From Bisporella sp. PMI_857 (taxonomy: Eukaryota; Ascomycota; Leotiomycetes; Helotiales; Helotiaceae), in NCBI GenBank assembly GCA_021307315.1, contig JAJSPD010000021.1:186001-250000 (forward strand): a stretch of DNA of 64,000 nucleotides, in the 5' to 3' direction. The notes below the pieces were generated by a model. The model was not told where the DNA came from, did no database searches, and worked only from the letters and a program-made list of their open reading frames with translations. This document shows positions 33,976 to 46,658 of the stretch, piece by piece. The position numbers and the translations under genes are program-made. Numbering within the stretch: position 1 is the first letter of the stretch; every line of letters begins with the position of its first letter.

Positions 33976-36056
33976 ATGGATACGGCTCTGAAGCCTTACA
34001 GAAAAAGACAATGCAAGCTGAAAGTGCGTAGTGGCTGCTTGACCTGCAAGTAAGTCTAATACACTACCCTTCACTCTAACAATACAATATCTCCAGTCTG
34101 GACGCTGACAAATAAGCAGAATAAGACGCGTCAAATGTGATGAAGGAAAACCTACATGCAATCGCTGCACCTCTACCGGTCGCAAATGCGATGGCTATGC
34201 TCCCAAACCATCAGCGATGGAGCTTGACGATGGTCCCACGATGATACTGCAGAATTTGTCTCTGCGACTGTCAGGAACTACAGCTGAGAAGAGAGGCTTC
34301 AATTATTTCTTAGTGAATACGGCATCGGAACTCTCAGGCTATTTTACCACAGACTTTTGGGGGCGCCTCGTACTGCAAGCATCAGCTGCCGAACCAAGTC
34401 TGCAGCATGCTGTCATAGCAATTGGTTCCTTGCATGAAGGTTTCACAAAAGATAATGCAATACAAGCAGCACACAACTCGGGGTTTGCGGGGAAGCAATA
34501 TGCGAAGGCTATTGGTTACTTGAGAAAATCATTGGCTAGCGGCAAGAATACTCTATTAACGACATTGATGTCCTGTGTCCTTTTTGTCTGTTTTGATTCA
34601 ATACGAGGAGCCTTTTCTGCGGCTATGATTCATATCAAAAGTGGGCTTAGGATAATGGGAGAGCTAAGATCCAGCCCTAAACTTAGTTCAGAAGACAGAC
34701 ACCTTATAGAACACACTATAGCTCCTCTGTTCATGAATACCGCCCTCCAGGCTATTTTATATGTCGATACAAGAGATACACCGGACCGGCGGGCATTCTC
34801 TTTTGAGATGTCGCAGGCGAATGAAAGTGATGTGCAGATACCTATAGCATTCAAGACGCTAGATGAGGCTCGCTACAGCATGAATCAGGCTACGGAGGGA
34901 CTTTTTCGCACTTTCTTCATGTATGACGGTGCGTATCTTCCCTTAGTCTGTGGTTATGTGCTCAGGAAGATGTGCATTTCCGTCTGTCTTAGTTTTGTAA
35001 CGGAACTGGAACTACTTTCAGGTGCTCGTTCTAAAGAAATGAAAACCTTGCTGATTCAGTCGTTCTTCTAGGTGAGCTTCCGCTCTGCTATCAGCCAGCT
35101 GAAGCCCTGGCGCTACATCTACGGTATGCTGAAAGGCTCCGGCAATGGAAGAAGTCGTTCGAAAAGTTTATGGTCACATATTCCAAGTATCTCTCAAGCA
35201 AAGAGCTACGAGGAGCAGCGCTCCTGAAGATACAGCATACTTGTGTGACGATCATGGCTGATTCGACCCCACTGGATATGGAGGACCCCAGGCCACTCGA
35301 GCTGGTGTCTAATAGCCCGGATTCATTCTTGCGACTTGAGAATGACTTCCGCATGATAGTGGATTTGTCAAGATCACTTATATCAGCCGCAGAGCTCGAT
35401 GCAAAGGAAGGCAGGTCAAGCCTTAGATTCTCCGCTGAAATGGGTGTTGTTGCACCTTTATTTTACGTAGCTCAGCATTGTACCAATCGAGAAGTGGGAC
35501 AAGCTGCTATTAAGCTTTTGGAACACTGTCCAAGACGAGAGGGCATGTGGGATAGTGCAATGGCGATCAAGATAGTGAAGCAGTTGTGGGATATCGAGGA
35601 TTGCTATGCGCCATCGCAATCAAATCCCCTTGATGCGAAGTCTACGCATAAGCTTGTGGACTTGGAAGTTCATGATGGCACAAATTGGGAATGGAAATGG
35701 AAGGAGTAAGTTATCTCAACGCTCAATTCTGGATCATAGTCTTTACCAGCACAATGCAGGAGGACGGATTTGAAGACTTCACGTCCAATTAATATACTAA
35801 CATAGATTCTCTTAGTCCTAAAAATAATTTAGCACCGTCACCAGTTTCAGACTGGGAGTGTGTTGTCTCCAAGACAGACAACGAGTCTCTCCCAGCTTCA
35901 TACGCGCCAGACTTGGTGATTCAGCCTCGGTGGGAAGAATTAACAAATTCTTCATTTTCGAGAATTTACGATCAGCAAATTTTGGACTTTGACTCAATAA
36001 CACCTAAATTAGAAAGTGAGCTTAACCTTCCAGAAAACAGTCACATAGTTCCTTGA
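33976..36056 (+). CDS. Zn2Cys6 transcription factor
   Basis: Fungal-specific regulator. Four exons (33976-34049, 34120-34928, 35072-35705, 35816-36056) give 585 aa. The binuclear zinc cluster is C20-x2-C23-x6-C30-x6-C37-x2-C40-x6-C47, interrupted by the first intron just after C23, a frequent intron position in this family. The remainder resembles the fungal transcription-factor domain (DUF3468-like), with ASAAEPSLQHAVIAIGSLHE at about residues 135-155 typical of this subgroup. If the last intron (110 nt, with a TACTAAC branch site) were retained, the protein would stop two codons later at TAA, losing about 80 residues, so two isoforms are possible. No neighbouring biosynthetic cluster is evident and the target is unknown. 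Confidence 0.88.
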
Positions 36057-36930
36057 GCTATGCAGATAGGAGCAACACACAAGGATAGCCGCACAAACTG
36101 GAAAAATATCGGTCATAAACTATCCTATAGGTGTATAGGTACACACCCCAGGCAATGTAGATTCCAGAGTCGTGGGTAGCAGACCTGCGCTGAAAGGTGA
36201 TACCACTGGTTGAAACGGATAGGACGACCTCTTCGTCTATGCATGTCCAGACGTTGGACAAATTGATCAAGGGGCCAGCTAGAAATACATAAGAGTATAC
36301 GAAACAGCACATGAGTATGGAACTCACTTGTCACATGTAGAGCCGAATTGTCAATGTAACCGCTATGTGCTTCATACACTTTGGCACATAGTCTCAGCAT
36401 GTACATATCTTAGCTTACCATTGCATATTCCATTGTGTGTTTATTCTGTCACTTTTATTATGTTCATTTCCGGAATGGTCCTTAACATACCCCATCGCTT
36501 TTTTCATTCGTTATCCTTGTTGAAGAATAAAAATGTATAGGACGTCTTATTGATGAGAACCATAGAATTGAGCTACCAGGATATGCATTTCTGAACTTTG
36601 CCTTCCTTATTGGAATTCTGATTACTTGATCTATTTTTCGCTTGATTTATAGCTGGAGAGGGGGGGGGGTTTATTAAAAAAAATCATCTTGTCCACTGCC
36701 TTCAAAGCCTCCGTTGCTAGAACAATCAAACAGATCTCCACCCACTCACAAATTACAAGCATTCTAATCATCAGTTCACCAATTCTCCGGGCTAAATTTC
36801 CATGTATCATCCATTTCCGCTAAAACGCGCCGTATATACAAATTATTATCCCACCACGATCAACTATATATACAGCCAAATATAGAGGTAAACATTACAT
36901 CCTTCTGTGTTCTTTCTCAAGCCTTTCACA
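36057..36930. other. Intergenic region between convergent genes, with a G10 run
   Basis: About 870 bp between the stops of the Zn2Cys6 gene and the Mid2-like gene. Short frames only (36058-36406 minus, 36328-36540 plus) without recognisable content. A run of ten G residues occurs at 36660-36669. Confidence 0.5.
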
Positions 36931-38533
36931 TCACGCAAGTTCATGATGATAATTCTCATTCAGCGGATTCCCTGACATATCCATTGCTGCACTTTGCCGT
37001 ACCGGCCGTCGCGGGATATTTCCTGTCCCGTTTAATTCCTGCGTCCCTGGATTGGGGACATTTGGTTGGTATGCTGCGTACTGCTGCTGTGCAGGATTCG
37101 CTCCAAGCTCACTCGGAGGCGGAGGAGCGGGCGCAGATGGGGCAAAGGTGCCGGGATTGCTCTGAGAGGGGCTGGATGTGGGATTGTAGCCGGGCGTGTT
37201 TGCTCCGGCAGGACTATAGAGACTCGTTGGACTCGTAGGGGTGAGGCTGTTCCTCCCCGTGTTCGCGAGCTCCGTGTAGTTACTATGTGGAGAATTTGGT
37301 TGCAGTGAGCTGTGTGCAACCGGCTGTGCGTATACCGGTGGTGGGCTCTGCGGATTAGGGCTGCCAGGACCACTAAACTCTACACCATGCGGTCGATACT
37401 CCTGGGCTACGCTATTAAACCCTGCCTTGTCTCCGCCAGCATAATATTCAGCACCAGGTGGAGGGGCAAATGCCGCTGCTGGAGGTTTAGGCTGAGCTCC
37501 TAATTCCGAGTACCGTTGCTGATTGGCAAAAGCAGAATCAGATTGCTGTTGTAGCATTTGAGGTTGCGCTTGCATCACAGTATTCTCTTTCTCTTCCTTC
37601 TTCTTACGGATGCAGAACCATGCTAGCAGTACAATGGCCACAATAAGCACTATACCACCAACGGCGCCTCCTATAATGGCTCCTAATGGGACCTTCTTCT
37701 TGTTTTTTTTGAGATTTAGCGGGACCGGTGTGGAGCTACCTTTCGAGAACTGGGTGGTTGTTGGTTCTTCGGTGGCTGTTGGCGGGAAAGTAGTGTATGG
37801 ATCACGAGTTACAGTTATGGTCTCTGCGTCGACTGTTGCGCCTCCATTTCCTAATAAGCCATTACTTGTTGATACCAGTCTTGCGGTGGAGAAGTAGCTT
37901 GTTGTGGAGCAGCCGAAATTCCAGAATGTTAGGCCGATGTCGTATACGAATGCATAGTATCCGCATGCTGGAGCGGACGAAGGGCTATATAATTATTAAT
38001 CACGGAAGATTGAGGCTAGTTTCGGATATTTTCTACCAGAATGTTTGGCTTGCCGGTGCAGCGCCTATCTGCGTCTGTGGCCATGGCCAACACTGTGTCA
38101 CCCATTCATACCTAATACTTGTTTGACCGCAACCTTCGTAGAGGAATCCATCTGGCGCGCTGGTGAACAAGCACGTTTGTGAGAAATCGCAGAATGGAGT
38201 TCCACCTATTGTCAACTCATCAGAACATATTATACCTAACCACAAGAGATGATCTAATAGTCTACGTCCTGAAAGCTCGGGCCGTCCAGGATCGGTTCAT
38301 GTATAATGGAAGTACTGACCAAGTCCATCCAGCGTCCATTCTGAGCAAGTATTTGTGAGTGCTCTCTTATCCAGTTTTTTCTTCACCAGCTCAATTTTAG
38401 GTGCTTCTGTGGGCCGAATCTCAAAGAACGGTGTTCCTACACCGATTGTCTGTGACGGCATCTCGCCAATCGAGTATCCATAAACAGCAGAAACCATGGC
38501 AGCTAACGCCGCATAACGTATTGTAGAAGCCAT
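36931..38533 (-). CDS. Mid2-like single-pass cell-surface protein
   Basis: Three exons (complement of 38320-38533, 38112-38205, 36931-37984) give 453 aa. A signal peptide (MASTIRYAALAAMVSAVYGYS) leads an ectodomain of about 190 residues with six cysteines and a dibasic KR site (DKRAL) soon after the start, followed by a Thr/Pro-rich stalk and one transmembrane helix (AIIGGAVGGIVLIVAIVLLAW). A KKKEEKE stop-transfer and a Pro/Gln/Asn-rich cytosolic tail of about 210 residues follow. This layout matches the Mid2/Wsc-like sensors and related fungal proteins with SKG6/Mid2-like TM segments that report cell-wall stress (family knowledge), though no WSC domain is present. The ATG at 38533 follows a TTG codon in the same frame and is the first true start. 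Confidence 0.82.
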
Positions 38534-41500
38534 ATTCAACTTCCAATGTCCAAAAAAAGCGAAAGAAATCGGAAATCAGGATCAGCCAAAGGGAAAGTGT
38601 ATATATGGCTGCAAAGAACCCCAACATCGACCTAGGCATGCAAGCCGCGTGGGGTTCTCGTCGCTCGTTCACTCGGCCGACGATGGTGTGTTCTCCATCC
38701 AAAAACGCCTTATTGAGCTCAAAAGGGCTTTAGTGCACCCATTGCGGCTCTCCCGTCACATTTGACACTTTTGATTTGAGAGATGCGAGTGATCGGACCT
38801 GGGATACCTTGCCAGGATGGCATAGTGGTCATTCTGATAGAGCTTGGCTTCTTAAGAGGGAGCCTTGGGCTTTCTTCTTTCTAAGGTAGACCCGCATAAT
38901 CTCGTCTCTTCTCCCCGTTCGCGTGTGTAACAGAAAATAGGGTTGATTCTCTGGACGCTTGGCACAGAGCTGAAAGATGGTGAAAGGTTGGCGGCCAATG
39001 GGAAGGGATTCAGCTGAAGAGTTGAATGTTAGGGACCCAGGAGAATAAAATACGGGTTCCGGGGGTCCGGGGTCCGTTCACAAGCGACGAGTCCACATAC
39101 ATGTATTAATAGATTGCGAGCAGGGAAGGATATATCTGCTGATCGTCAAGACGGTCAAGGCGCAGAATTCGAACTTCTGTCTTCGTCTGTGCAATAATCT
39201 TATATAGATCAGGTAATCATCTCTTTACAAGATGGAAAAGTAGAAGTTGAGTCGATATAAGGCGCTGACCGGATTTGTGATCGGCCACTCTGTGCGACGC
39301 GAGTCAGTGCCAAGACAATGGGAAGTTCCAACATCTTTTGCTTTTTCTGCTGCCACCTTCGATGTCCAATTCAGGCTTGATACTTCAACAAATAGGGAAT
39401 TTCCTTGAAGATATGATCTTTACGGTTCAACTAGCCTACAATATCAATATATTACAACGTAGAATGTTCATATCCTAAGATCTGATAAACTGCATGAAAA
39501 TACGCATTTCCTAACCACTACATACAAAACTTCTTTAATATATAAGTCTAAAATGTATATTCTCTGCAGTAGCAAGTCCTTCTTGATCGGCTTTCTTGTT
39601 TACACCCTTGAAATATAATGTCATAACAATCACGAGAATGGAAAGCAGTAATAGCGCCGCCACAGTGCACCCAGACTCCTGTTCGATATGATGATACCTC
39701 CTTCGGCGTGGAAGTGCATGAGACATAGATATCCCCAATGACTGCAAATTCAAATTGAACACCACTTCTAACTGCTCTTCGACCGTCAATACGCACATTG
39801 TTGCTTTGGGAAGCGATAATGGCTAGGAGATTGCCGTTACATCCTGATACTTCAAGAAAGACTCTAAAATACCAGACGCCCTCGTTCTGGTTGATTATTA
39901 GTTGTGTATAGTATGGGAAAGCCGTGAACTTGATACAATCAGCAGAAGAATTTCAACGAGCGTGTTGAACACTTTCAAAACCATGTATAGAACGTCAAAC
40001 TCATCTTGTCTGCCGCTCATGCCACAATAATCCAAAGCGCACTAAACAGATATGGTGATGCACATAAGGACACAACAGCGGTCGAATAACTCCTCATCTT
40101 CAAAATCGTCTAGATGAAGTATGCAAACGCATAAATAGGAGCAGAGCAGCCAGGAACATGAAGCCATGCACCCGCAGCCGCCACTAAATGACATGGCGTA
40201 GGAACTTCGCCCGTGTGGCTTTACCTAGTAGCGAGTTTCCCCATTGCACCCACGCAGCTGAGAATTGCTTCGGTTCCGCTTGGTTAAGCTAAACTCCTTT
40301 TCTAGATGCAAGAATGCTATCGGGAAAGTTGAGTACGATGAAGTAGTCGATGGTGGCTACGCCGATTATAAAGGCACCTTCGATCTTGAGGGATATAAAG
40401 GTGAGAATAGATGACGGTAGGAGGGAGAACATACACGAAGATCCATCTCCAGCTAGCAGTCCATAAGCACTGTTAAGCTTCATAGTGGCGAGGCAAGAAT
40501 ACTATCAATTGCTGACACCAATAAGTTGATAATATATCAGAGCGCCATGATCGCGAAGCATTCGTTGATGTCCTTCCGCAGGTATCGAGCTACTTGCCCT
40601 CTCTGAGCTTCATATATCTGACGACAACAAGATTGGAGGTACATACAATATGGTAATAAACCTGCAAGACACAAAAAAGGCAAATTTCAAATGTTCTGCA
40701 CCATATCAAACCTTCAAGAATATGAATCTCTCCATCTTCAAAAAGGAAATCACACCAGCCTCAAAGCCCAAATCAACATTCAACCAACCAAAATGAACCC
40801 GCACTCAATCGCCGAATCCACCCCTAACATCACCGTTCCCTCACCCACAGCCAGTGCAGAAAGCTATATGTTAGGGCCATTATACCGCATGGCCAACGCA
40901 GATGACATTTCAAACAAAAAAACAAGTGATGGAAATTCAGCGGAGCGATAGAGCGGCGATTGTCAATGTTAAAACAGAGGTCCCCGTGCATGCCAGAGAC
41001 ATGTGCGTTGGAGAAATACATGCGATCCAGACCTGCGACAGAGTAGAGGATTCCAGGATGGGAATGAGCCGCTAGTCTACCTTACGACTGGCGGTGTTAG
41101 CGGTTGACGGAAAGGGAGGTCAAAGGAAGAAAAAGAGCCATATGATGGGTGCTTCCATCTGCCCATTGTGTGAGAGAGGTATCTGCTTATACTATCCTAC
41201 ACCTACCGCTCCTCTCTTTATTCCCAATGGCCTCCTCCTCAGTCGCGTTGTGTTTCTCCATGTTTGCTGAATTGTTGCCAATATACCCGTCAAAAGACTG
41301 TCATTTTAGCAGTGAAGATTTTGTATTTAAAATTTACAGAGAAAAAAAACCACGAAGATGTTTGATCAGATCGTTCATATCATTCTATATAAAAGACACT
41401 CCATAGGCTATTATTTTTCACATGAGCTCATGCACTCCACCAGTCACATCAGTATCATAAGAGGTCCGATTAAAATAAAACAAAACGCTGTTAGTGTGGA

Positions 41501-41730
41501 GGAATCCTCATGAAACAATTCACCATTGATTATGGGTAGAATTACAATATTCCCGTCCCACACTTGCTAAATTTGGCATATCAACGCTTTGTCAAGTACA
41601 TTTCAAATGTTGACAGATTGAATTACAAATATATAACGCGCCTGTCTTTAACATTATAAGAACTGAGCCAAAAGTAGATAGTACGAAAATAATGTAAATA
41701 GAAAAGTGTAGAACGTATACTCGAAACTCT
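38534..41730. other. Gene-poor stretch upstream of the Mid2-like gene
   Basis: About 3.2 kb. The first part, to about 39300, should hold the Mid2-like promoter, including a G-rich GGTCCGGGG repeat near 39065-39080. Two minus-strand frames could be remnants: 39535-39798 (87 aa with one hydrophobic helix) and 40289-40483 (64 aa, hydrophobic). Neither can be tied to a family or extended by convincing splices. A 3'-proximal plus frame at 40691-40951 has no recognisable content. Confidence 0.4.
39535..39798 (-). CDS. Doubtful small ORF with one membrane helix
   Basis: An 87-aa open frame with a basic RRRRYHH patch before a hydrophobic segment TVAALLLLSILVIVMTLYF. The predicted topology is single-pass. 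There is no homology I recognise, and an overlapping frame (39548-39796) is almost as long, so this may be chance or a gene relic. Confidence 0.2.
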   Translation of the reverse strand: MCVLTVEEQLEVVFNLNLQSLGISMSHALPRRRRYHHIEQESGCTVAALLLLSILVIVMTLYFKGVNKKADQEGLATAENIHFRLIY

Positions 41731-44700
41731 TCAAATGATAGTAATAGTCTGCTTGTCCCAGAGGTCGTAATCTCTATCCGCAGGGAATGTCCAGAATATC
41801 CCAACTCTTGAATATGTATCAGGCGATTGGGACCGAATTTTTCTTAACAATAGTCCGCAACCGGGAAAAATTTGCAAGCAGAAGACTTCTATAAAATATC
41901 GCTTCTTATGTTTTGAGTCGTGTGTAAGCGGAAGTGGATAATCCAGGGCATCCCAGCGTGCTGACGCAAAAGACCTGAGAGTATTGCTCTCCAGCAAATC
42001 GTTGGCATATGGTTGTGTAAAGACCGCCTTGCTTAGGGGTCCTTTCATAATTAGACTCCCGCCAAGTACACCTCCATATGGAGAGATCTTTGAGACTGGT
42101 GTTATTTCACAATGTAGAATATCGATAGAACTTTCGGCGTCATTGTAACCAACTGCTTCCGACCAACTGACTGCGCCGTTAACCGAAGCCCATGACCAAC
42201 TTGGAGCCGGGTATTCAGAAGGACGAGGGACTGGGATTGTAGAGAAGTCTCGGCACCACAAGAGATCATACACTAATTCCTCCCTCCATAGGCCTGCGAT
42301 ATATGACAAGCCATCATTAACACCGATTCTTGCCGCTATACCTGCTATTGCTATCAATTTATCCCGTTCAAGAGTCAAATGCAGTTTTGAATATACGCGC
42401 ACAATCTGCCGCCATATATCCTGGGACCTGGAAACTACGAGGCCATCATTATCATCGCAGTCCGTCCTCTTCCGAACTTTCATGTCGACAGATTTATGAT
42501 CCATTGACTCCCGCAACATGCTGACAGCATCTGTGGCGCAATTTCTATATCTACATTCCCAAAACATATTTGTAGATGAATAATGGAGCACACGAGGTGA
42601 CAGTAAACGTTCTTGGAATACCCACGCTCGAGAATACAAAGGCGAGTTAAGAAGCATAGTCGATGCTGTGTTGTTGATAAGAGGCTTGAAAGCGCCGTAG
42701 TTCTCATGACATGTTGTACAACCTGGGGTTATATTGCGTTCTTTCAGACTCAAAACGTCCAGATCACAATTAGAAACTTGCTCAGTGGTACTTGTAACAC
42801 ATATGGTGAGGGTGCTATTGGAATAAACTTGGTTCATCGTGGCTGACTCGTATAACCAGTCCTCGTTTGAGTCCTGTATAATGCAAAGAGAGTCAATCCA
42901 CAAGTAAGAGTATCCTAGCAGGCGCGTGATCATGACTGCATCTCTGAAAGTTCTCGAAAGCGAAGACGTATGGATCCCGATAGACATCATTTCTGCCAAG
43001 GATTCTTTTGTTGTCCTTGGGACAGATTCCACTCCCCAACAATGGCTGAGGGTGAGATAGGAAGATGTGAACTTTGATTTTCTAGCTTGCAGATGTATAT
43101 AATCTCCATCCGCAGGAATCGCCAAAATCCGAGTTGGAAAGAAGTTGGAAGCCGAGTATGCAGAGTGATCGTGATATTGCAAGCAGTCATCCAGCCAGAG
43201 TGATGCAATTTTTATTAGCTCAATAGCTGTCCTTTCTCCGGTAGCAGCCAAGAAGTAATCTGTGTCTCTCTGTAACTTAGTTTCAATGATTTCATGTTGC
43301 TGGCACAATATTTGAATTCTCCGAGCTGAAGGCCGATTCTCCATATTGATGCTCATCATGTCCCCAATAAGCTGAAACTCTTTCTGAATTCCTAGACCAA
43401 AACTACTACTGATGTCTTGCAATTTATCGATCCAAATCAGGGATTTTTCTATGTTCACATAGTATGCTCCACTTTTCATGTTGAAAGACCGGAAGTCGTT
43501 AAAGACCTGCAAAGAAACTCCATGAATGGTGGTGGCCATTTCCAAAAAGATACACCCGAGGGAGAATATATCACTGGCTGATGTCGCAAGCTTTGAACCG
43601 ACCTGACCTAGAATTTCTGGGGCGCAATACATGGGTGTAACCACCAAATCCGTTTCCTTGGAAGTCAGCTCATGGCTAGCTGTAATCTGTTGTACACTGC
43701 CAAAGTCCGATATTAATACCCGGTTGTCGACAATGAGGATATTCGCGGGCTTTAGATCTAAATGACAGTAAGATGCTGCATGTATATAGGCCACCGCAGA
43801 TGTTAGACAACCCCACCAAACTGATATGAGAGATCTTGCTTCAGCAGACCTCCATTGATCACTGTGCATGAATTCAGATAGGTTGTAATTCGCCACAGGA
43901 TATATGATAAAGGAGAACTGATCCTGAGACTGCAGGGAGGCTACAACTTTGACAATATGTTCATGCTTCAGTTTCCTCAAGGCAATCAGTTCTTTCTGAG
44001 CCTTATCAACAGTGAGAAAGGAGCTGGACGGTCGTATTTGAATTGCTTTCCTTGCGAAGTGCTTTCTAGTGAGCGTGTGTTCAACTTCGTCGACAATACC
44101 GAAAGATCCATAACCGAGTTTCCGAACAAATCTAAATGTTTCAGATTGTTGATGATGCACATGTTTCAGGACCTGCCCTGATGACTGTGAGTCCAGATCG
44201 TCAAAACTGGGACCCCTTCTGATCTGAATCTGGCTCAAGGCCTGAGCTGTTCGCCCCCTGCGTTTTGCTCCGTTGCATTTTGAAGTATCATTTCTACCGC
44301 TCTCACCTGAGAAATCTGTTGAAGATTTCCTATGATCCTCCAAATTACTCTCATCACCACCCAAAGCACTGTCACCATTGTCTCCTTCTTTGTTGTGTAT
44401 GTTATCGTCATCATTATCATCGTCGTCATCGTTGCCGCCATTATCAGAATCGTTATCAGAATTTTGGCCAACATCGCCACCCCATGGATCTCTCCAATCT
44501 GGTACCATTCTCTTTCCTTCCAAAAAGTGGTCCCCAATGTGACGGCATCGCGTGTCCCAATGGGAGAATGTCGCACCGCAAAATCCACACTGTCTCTTCC
44601 AGGCCGAAGAAACACCATGATGCCAGCCATCTATCGTCACCTGACATTCATGCGTACCGCTGATATGTTCCAATAGTTTGTCTTTGCGGGCAAATCTGTG

Positions 44701-46385
44701 ACCTTGACGGAATCGATCTGCGATACAAGATTGGTGATTCGCCGAATTGATGCCTCTTCTGCAGACGGAACAAATTGCGCTCATGCCTGTCCCTTCAACT
44801 AAACAGCCCCATTCTTTTGTAGGCCAATGAACCTCTTCATGCCTTTTCCAGTCGGTGTAATTTTTGGACAGCAAAAGACAATAAGACCCATCTTCTTTGA
44901 TAAATGTGCACTCGTGAAATCTAGAATTCCTCCGTGATCGAGCACTAGTCCTCAGTTTCTTCCTGGGTCTTGTATAATCGTTATCAGTATTGATCTTGGA
45001 CTGATAAGCAGAATCATTAGTATTGCATTGAGGAGTGCTGTAGGGTTGCATTGCCAAAAACCATTGGGTAATATAATCTGGTGGCAGTTGATGTCGGCTA
45101 GCCTCTTCTGAGAGTTGTTTCAGGACTGGTTCCATTCGCTTATTCATATTGATGAGCGAATCAAGTTTATCAGAATCAATACTAAGGAGACTGGCCAGGT
45201 TTTGCTTGTGATCAGCGCTCATGTGTGAGTTCCGCCGTAGCTCTAAGTTTATATAATTCTGTGCCCGGATGAAATCATCGCACTCCATGGAGATCGACCC
45301 TGGAAGATTTGGATTTCCGATTAGGTGGGATCTTGAACTACGGCCTCTTTTGTTGCCACGAAGACCTTGGGCGGGATCAGGACGATGAGATCTATAACCT
45401 GACGTTGTCGGAGAATAATAGTCTAAGTGAGCTTGCGAATCGCGATCATAGATCGGAGGACAGGGCGTTCGCTCTGAAAAATTCGCAGTAGTGACTGAGT
45501 TATTCTGATTGCCTAAAAAGTTCAGATAACTTGGCTGAGAGGAAGTAGTGGCGAAACTCGAGTTTATATCATGAGAAGTATAAATTGGCTGCGAAGTGCC
45601 ACAGCTAAAATTACGAAATGGGAGGCTAGACGCGACCTGGGACGTGCCAAAAGTTGTGTTTGCCGGGGGATCAAGATTTGGTGATCCGCAAATTGAATCG
45701 TAAGTATATTGTGTATTCGGTCTGGTCAAAACCTCACTCTGTTCTGTGTGCCTCGACACTCCCGAAGACAACGGCAATGAGTTTCCCAGCCTGCCGGTAT
45801 TGATCAGAACAGAATTATCGCAGGATGAGCAATGGCATGTATATTCTGATCCGGCTCCTGAACCGGCAAGACAGAAATTAAAATTCTCTTGAGAATTATC
45901 AGCATTTGTACAACCATCTATAGGGGGCTTATATACCCTGCCGTCTGGTATATAACGAAGAATTGTGCTCTAATCCAACGCTCCAACCATAAACTGACTA
46001 TAGCAATGGTTAACTTCGAATCTTTCAAGAAGTCATCATTGTGGCTTTCATTCCTACCACCTGGCCCTCAAGCCCTCTCAGAATTTAGGAGCCTACGTAC
46101 TGGATGTGTGTCAAAATTATTGCTGGAATAATGTAAGTCTGTCTGAGAACTACTCGGTTGTTGGAATCCTTGCGAACGATGTTTACGGGTTTCATTATCA
46201 AGCATAGTATGGGAGAATGTGGTACAATCTAAGGCAGTGTCATCATAAATAGAGTCTGGCGGAACCACGGAGCTATCAAGGCTGGAAGGCTGCAGGAGGC
46301 ATCCAGTGTCAGAGTTGCGGATCATATCCCGAGATTGTGGTATCAATGTCAAACCATCTGACAAGCCAGGTGCAGTATTAGACAT
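41731..46385 (-). CDS. C2H2-like zinc finger - protein kinase - HET domain fusion protein
   Basis: Two exons (complement of 46101-46385 and 41731-45969; 132-nt intron, donor GTACGT) give 1,507 aa. The long exon has no in-frame ATG upstream of its conserved part, which is why a first exon is inferred; the intron ends keep phase exactly. Layout: disordered N-terminus (1-400); C2H2-like fingers (about 440-580, best CGFCGATFSHWDTRCRHIGDH); acidic Asp/Asn tract (about 600); Ser/Thr-kinase domain (about 705-960) with glycine loop LGYGSFGIVDEV, Lys in ARKAIQ, catalytic HLDLKPAN (HLD instead of HRD), DFG and APE; then a HET domain (about 1065-1220) with LSHCWG, LWIDSLCIIQD and an AWVFQERLLSPRVLHY block, ending near an APSWSWASV motif. 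HET domains trigger heterokaryon incompatibility cell death. The kinase may gate the HET domain, which is inference. Confidence 0.88.
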
Positions 46386-46589
46386 GGCGATGAAGGCTTT
46401 AAGATCAGCCAGACCACCGGATTTCATTATAGTAATCGCTTATCGTACAAGTAAAGGTTATACTGGGCAAGGTCGGAGAGAGGGTCAGTATTTGGATCAA
46501 GCTGGGCTTCAGAGCCTCAATTCCCTTTATCGTATATGGTTTTGGATATAGGTTTGATTCGCGGTCATTGAGGATGTGCTTCCGGCCGC

Positions 46590-46658
46590 AGGGGCGGGAA
46601 GGGCGGTATGAGGGCAGCCCGAGGCAGCTCGAGGGCGGGCGGAGGGCGGGCAGAGGCG
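46590..46658 (+). promoter_or_regulatory. G-rich, G-quadruplex-capable block upstream of the kinase-HET gene
   Basis: A 70-bp GC island in AT-rich surroundings, 205-275 bp upstream of the kinase-HET start codon. GGGCGGGCGGAGGGCGGG (46633-46650) has four GGG runs with short loops, a canonical G-quadruplex pattern on the strand opposite the coding strand. A second G-rich piece lies at 46591-46606. A regulatory effect is inferred. Confidence 0.55.

Noticed and set aside
34929..35071. Stop-free end of the second Zn2Cys6 exon frame through the intron
   Set aside because: The 143-nt segment has donor and acceptor signals and its removal joins two conserved-looking parts in phase; treated as an intron.
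39140..39200. Perfect T-arm-like CAGAA-TTCGAAC-TTCTG on the plus strand
   Set aside because: No matching 5' acceptor strand, D arm or A box upstream, so not a tRNA gene.
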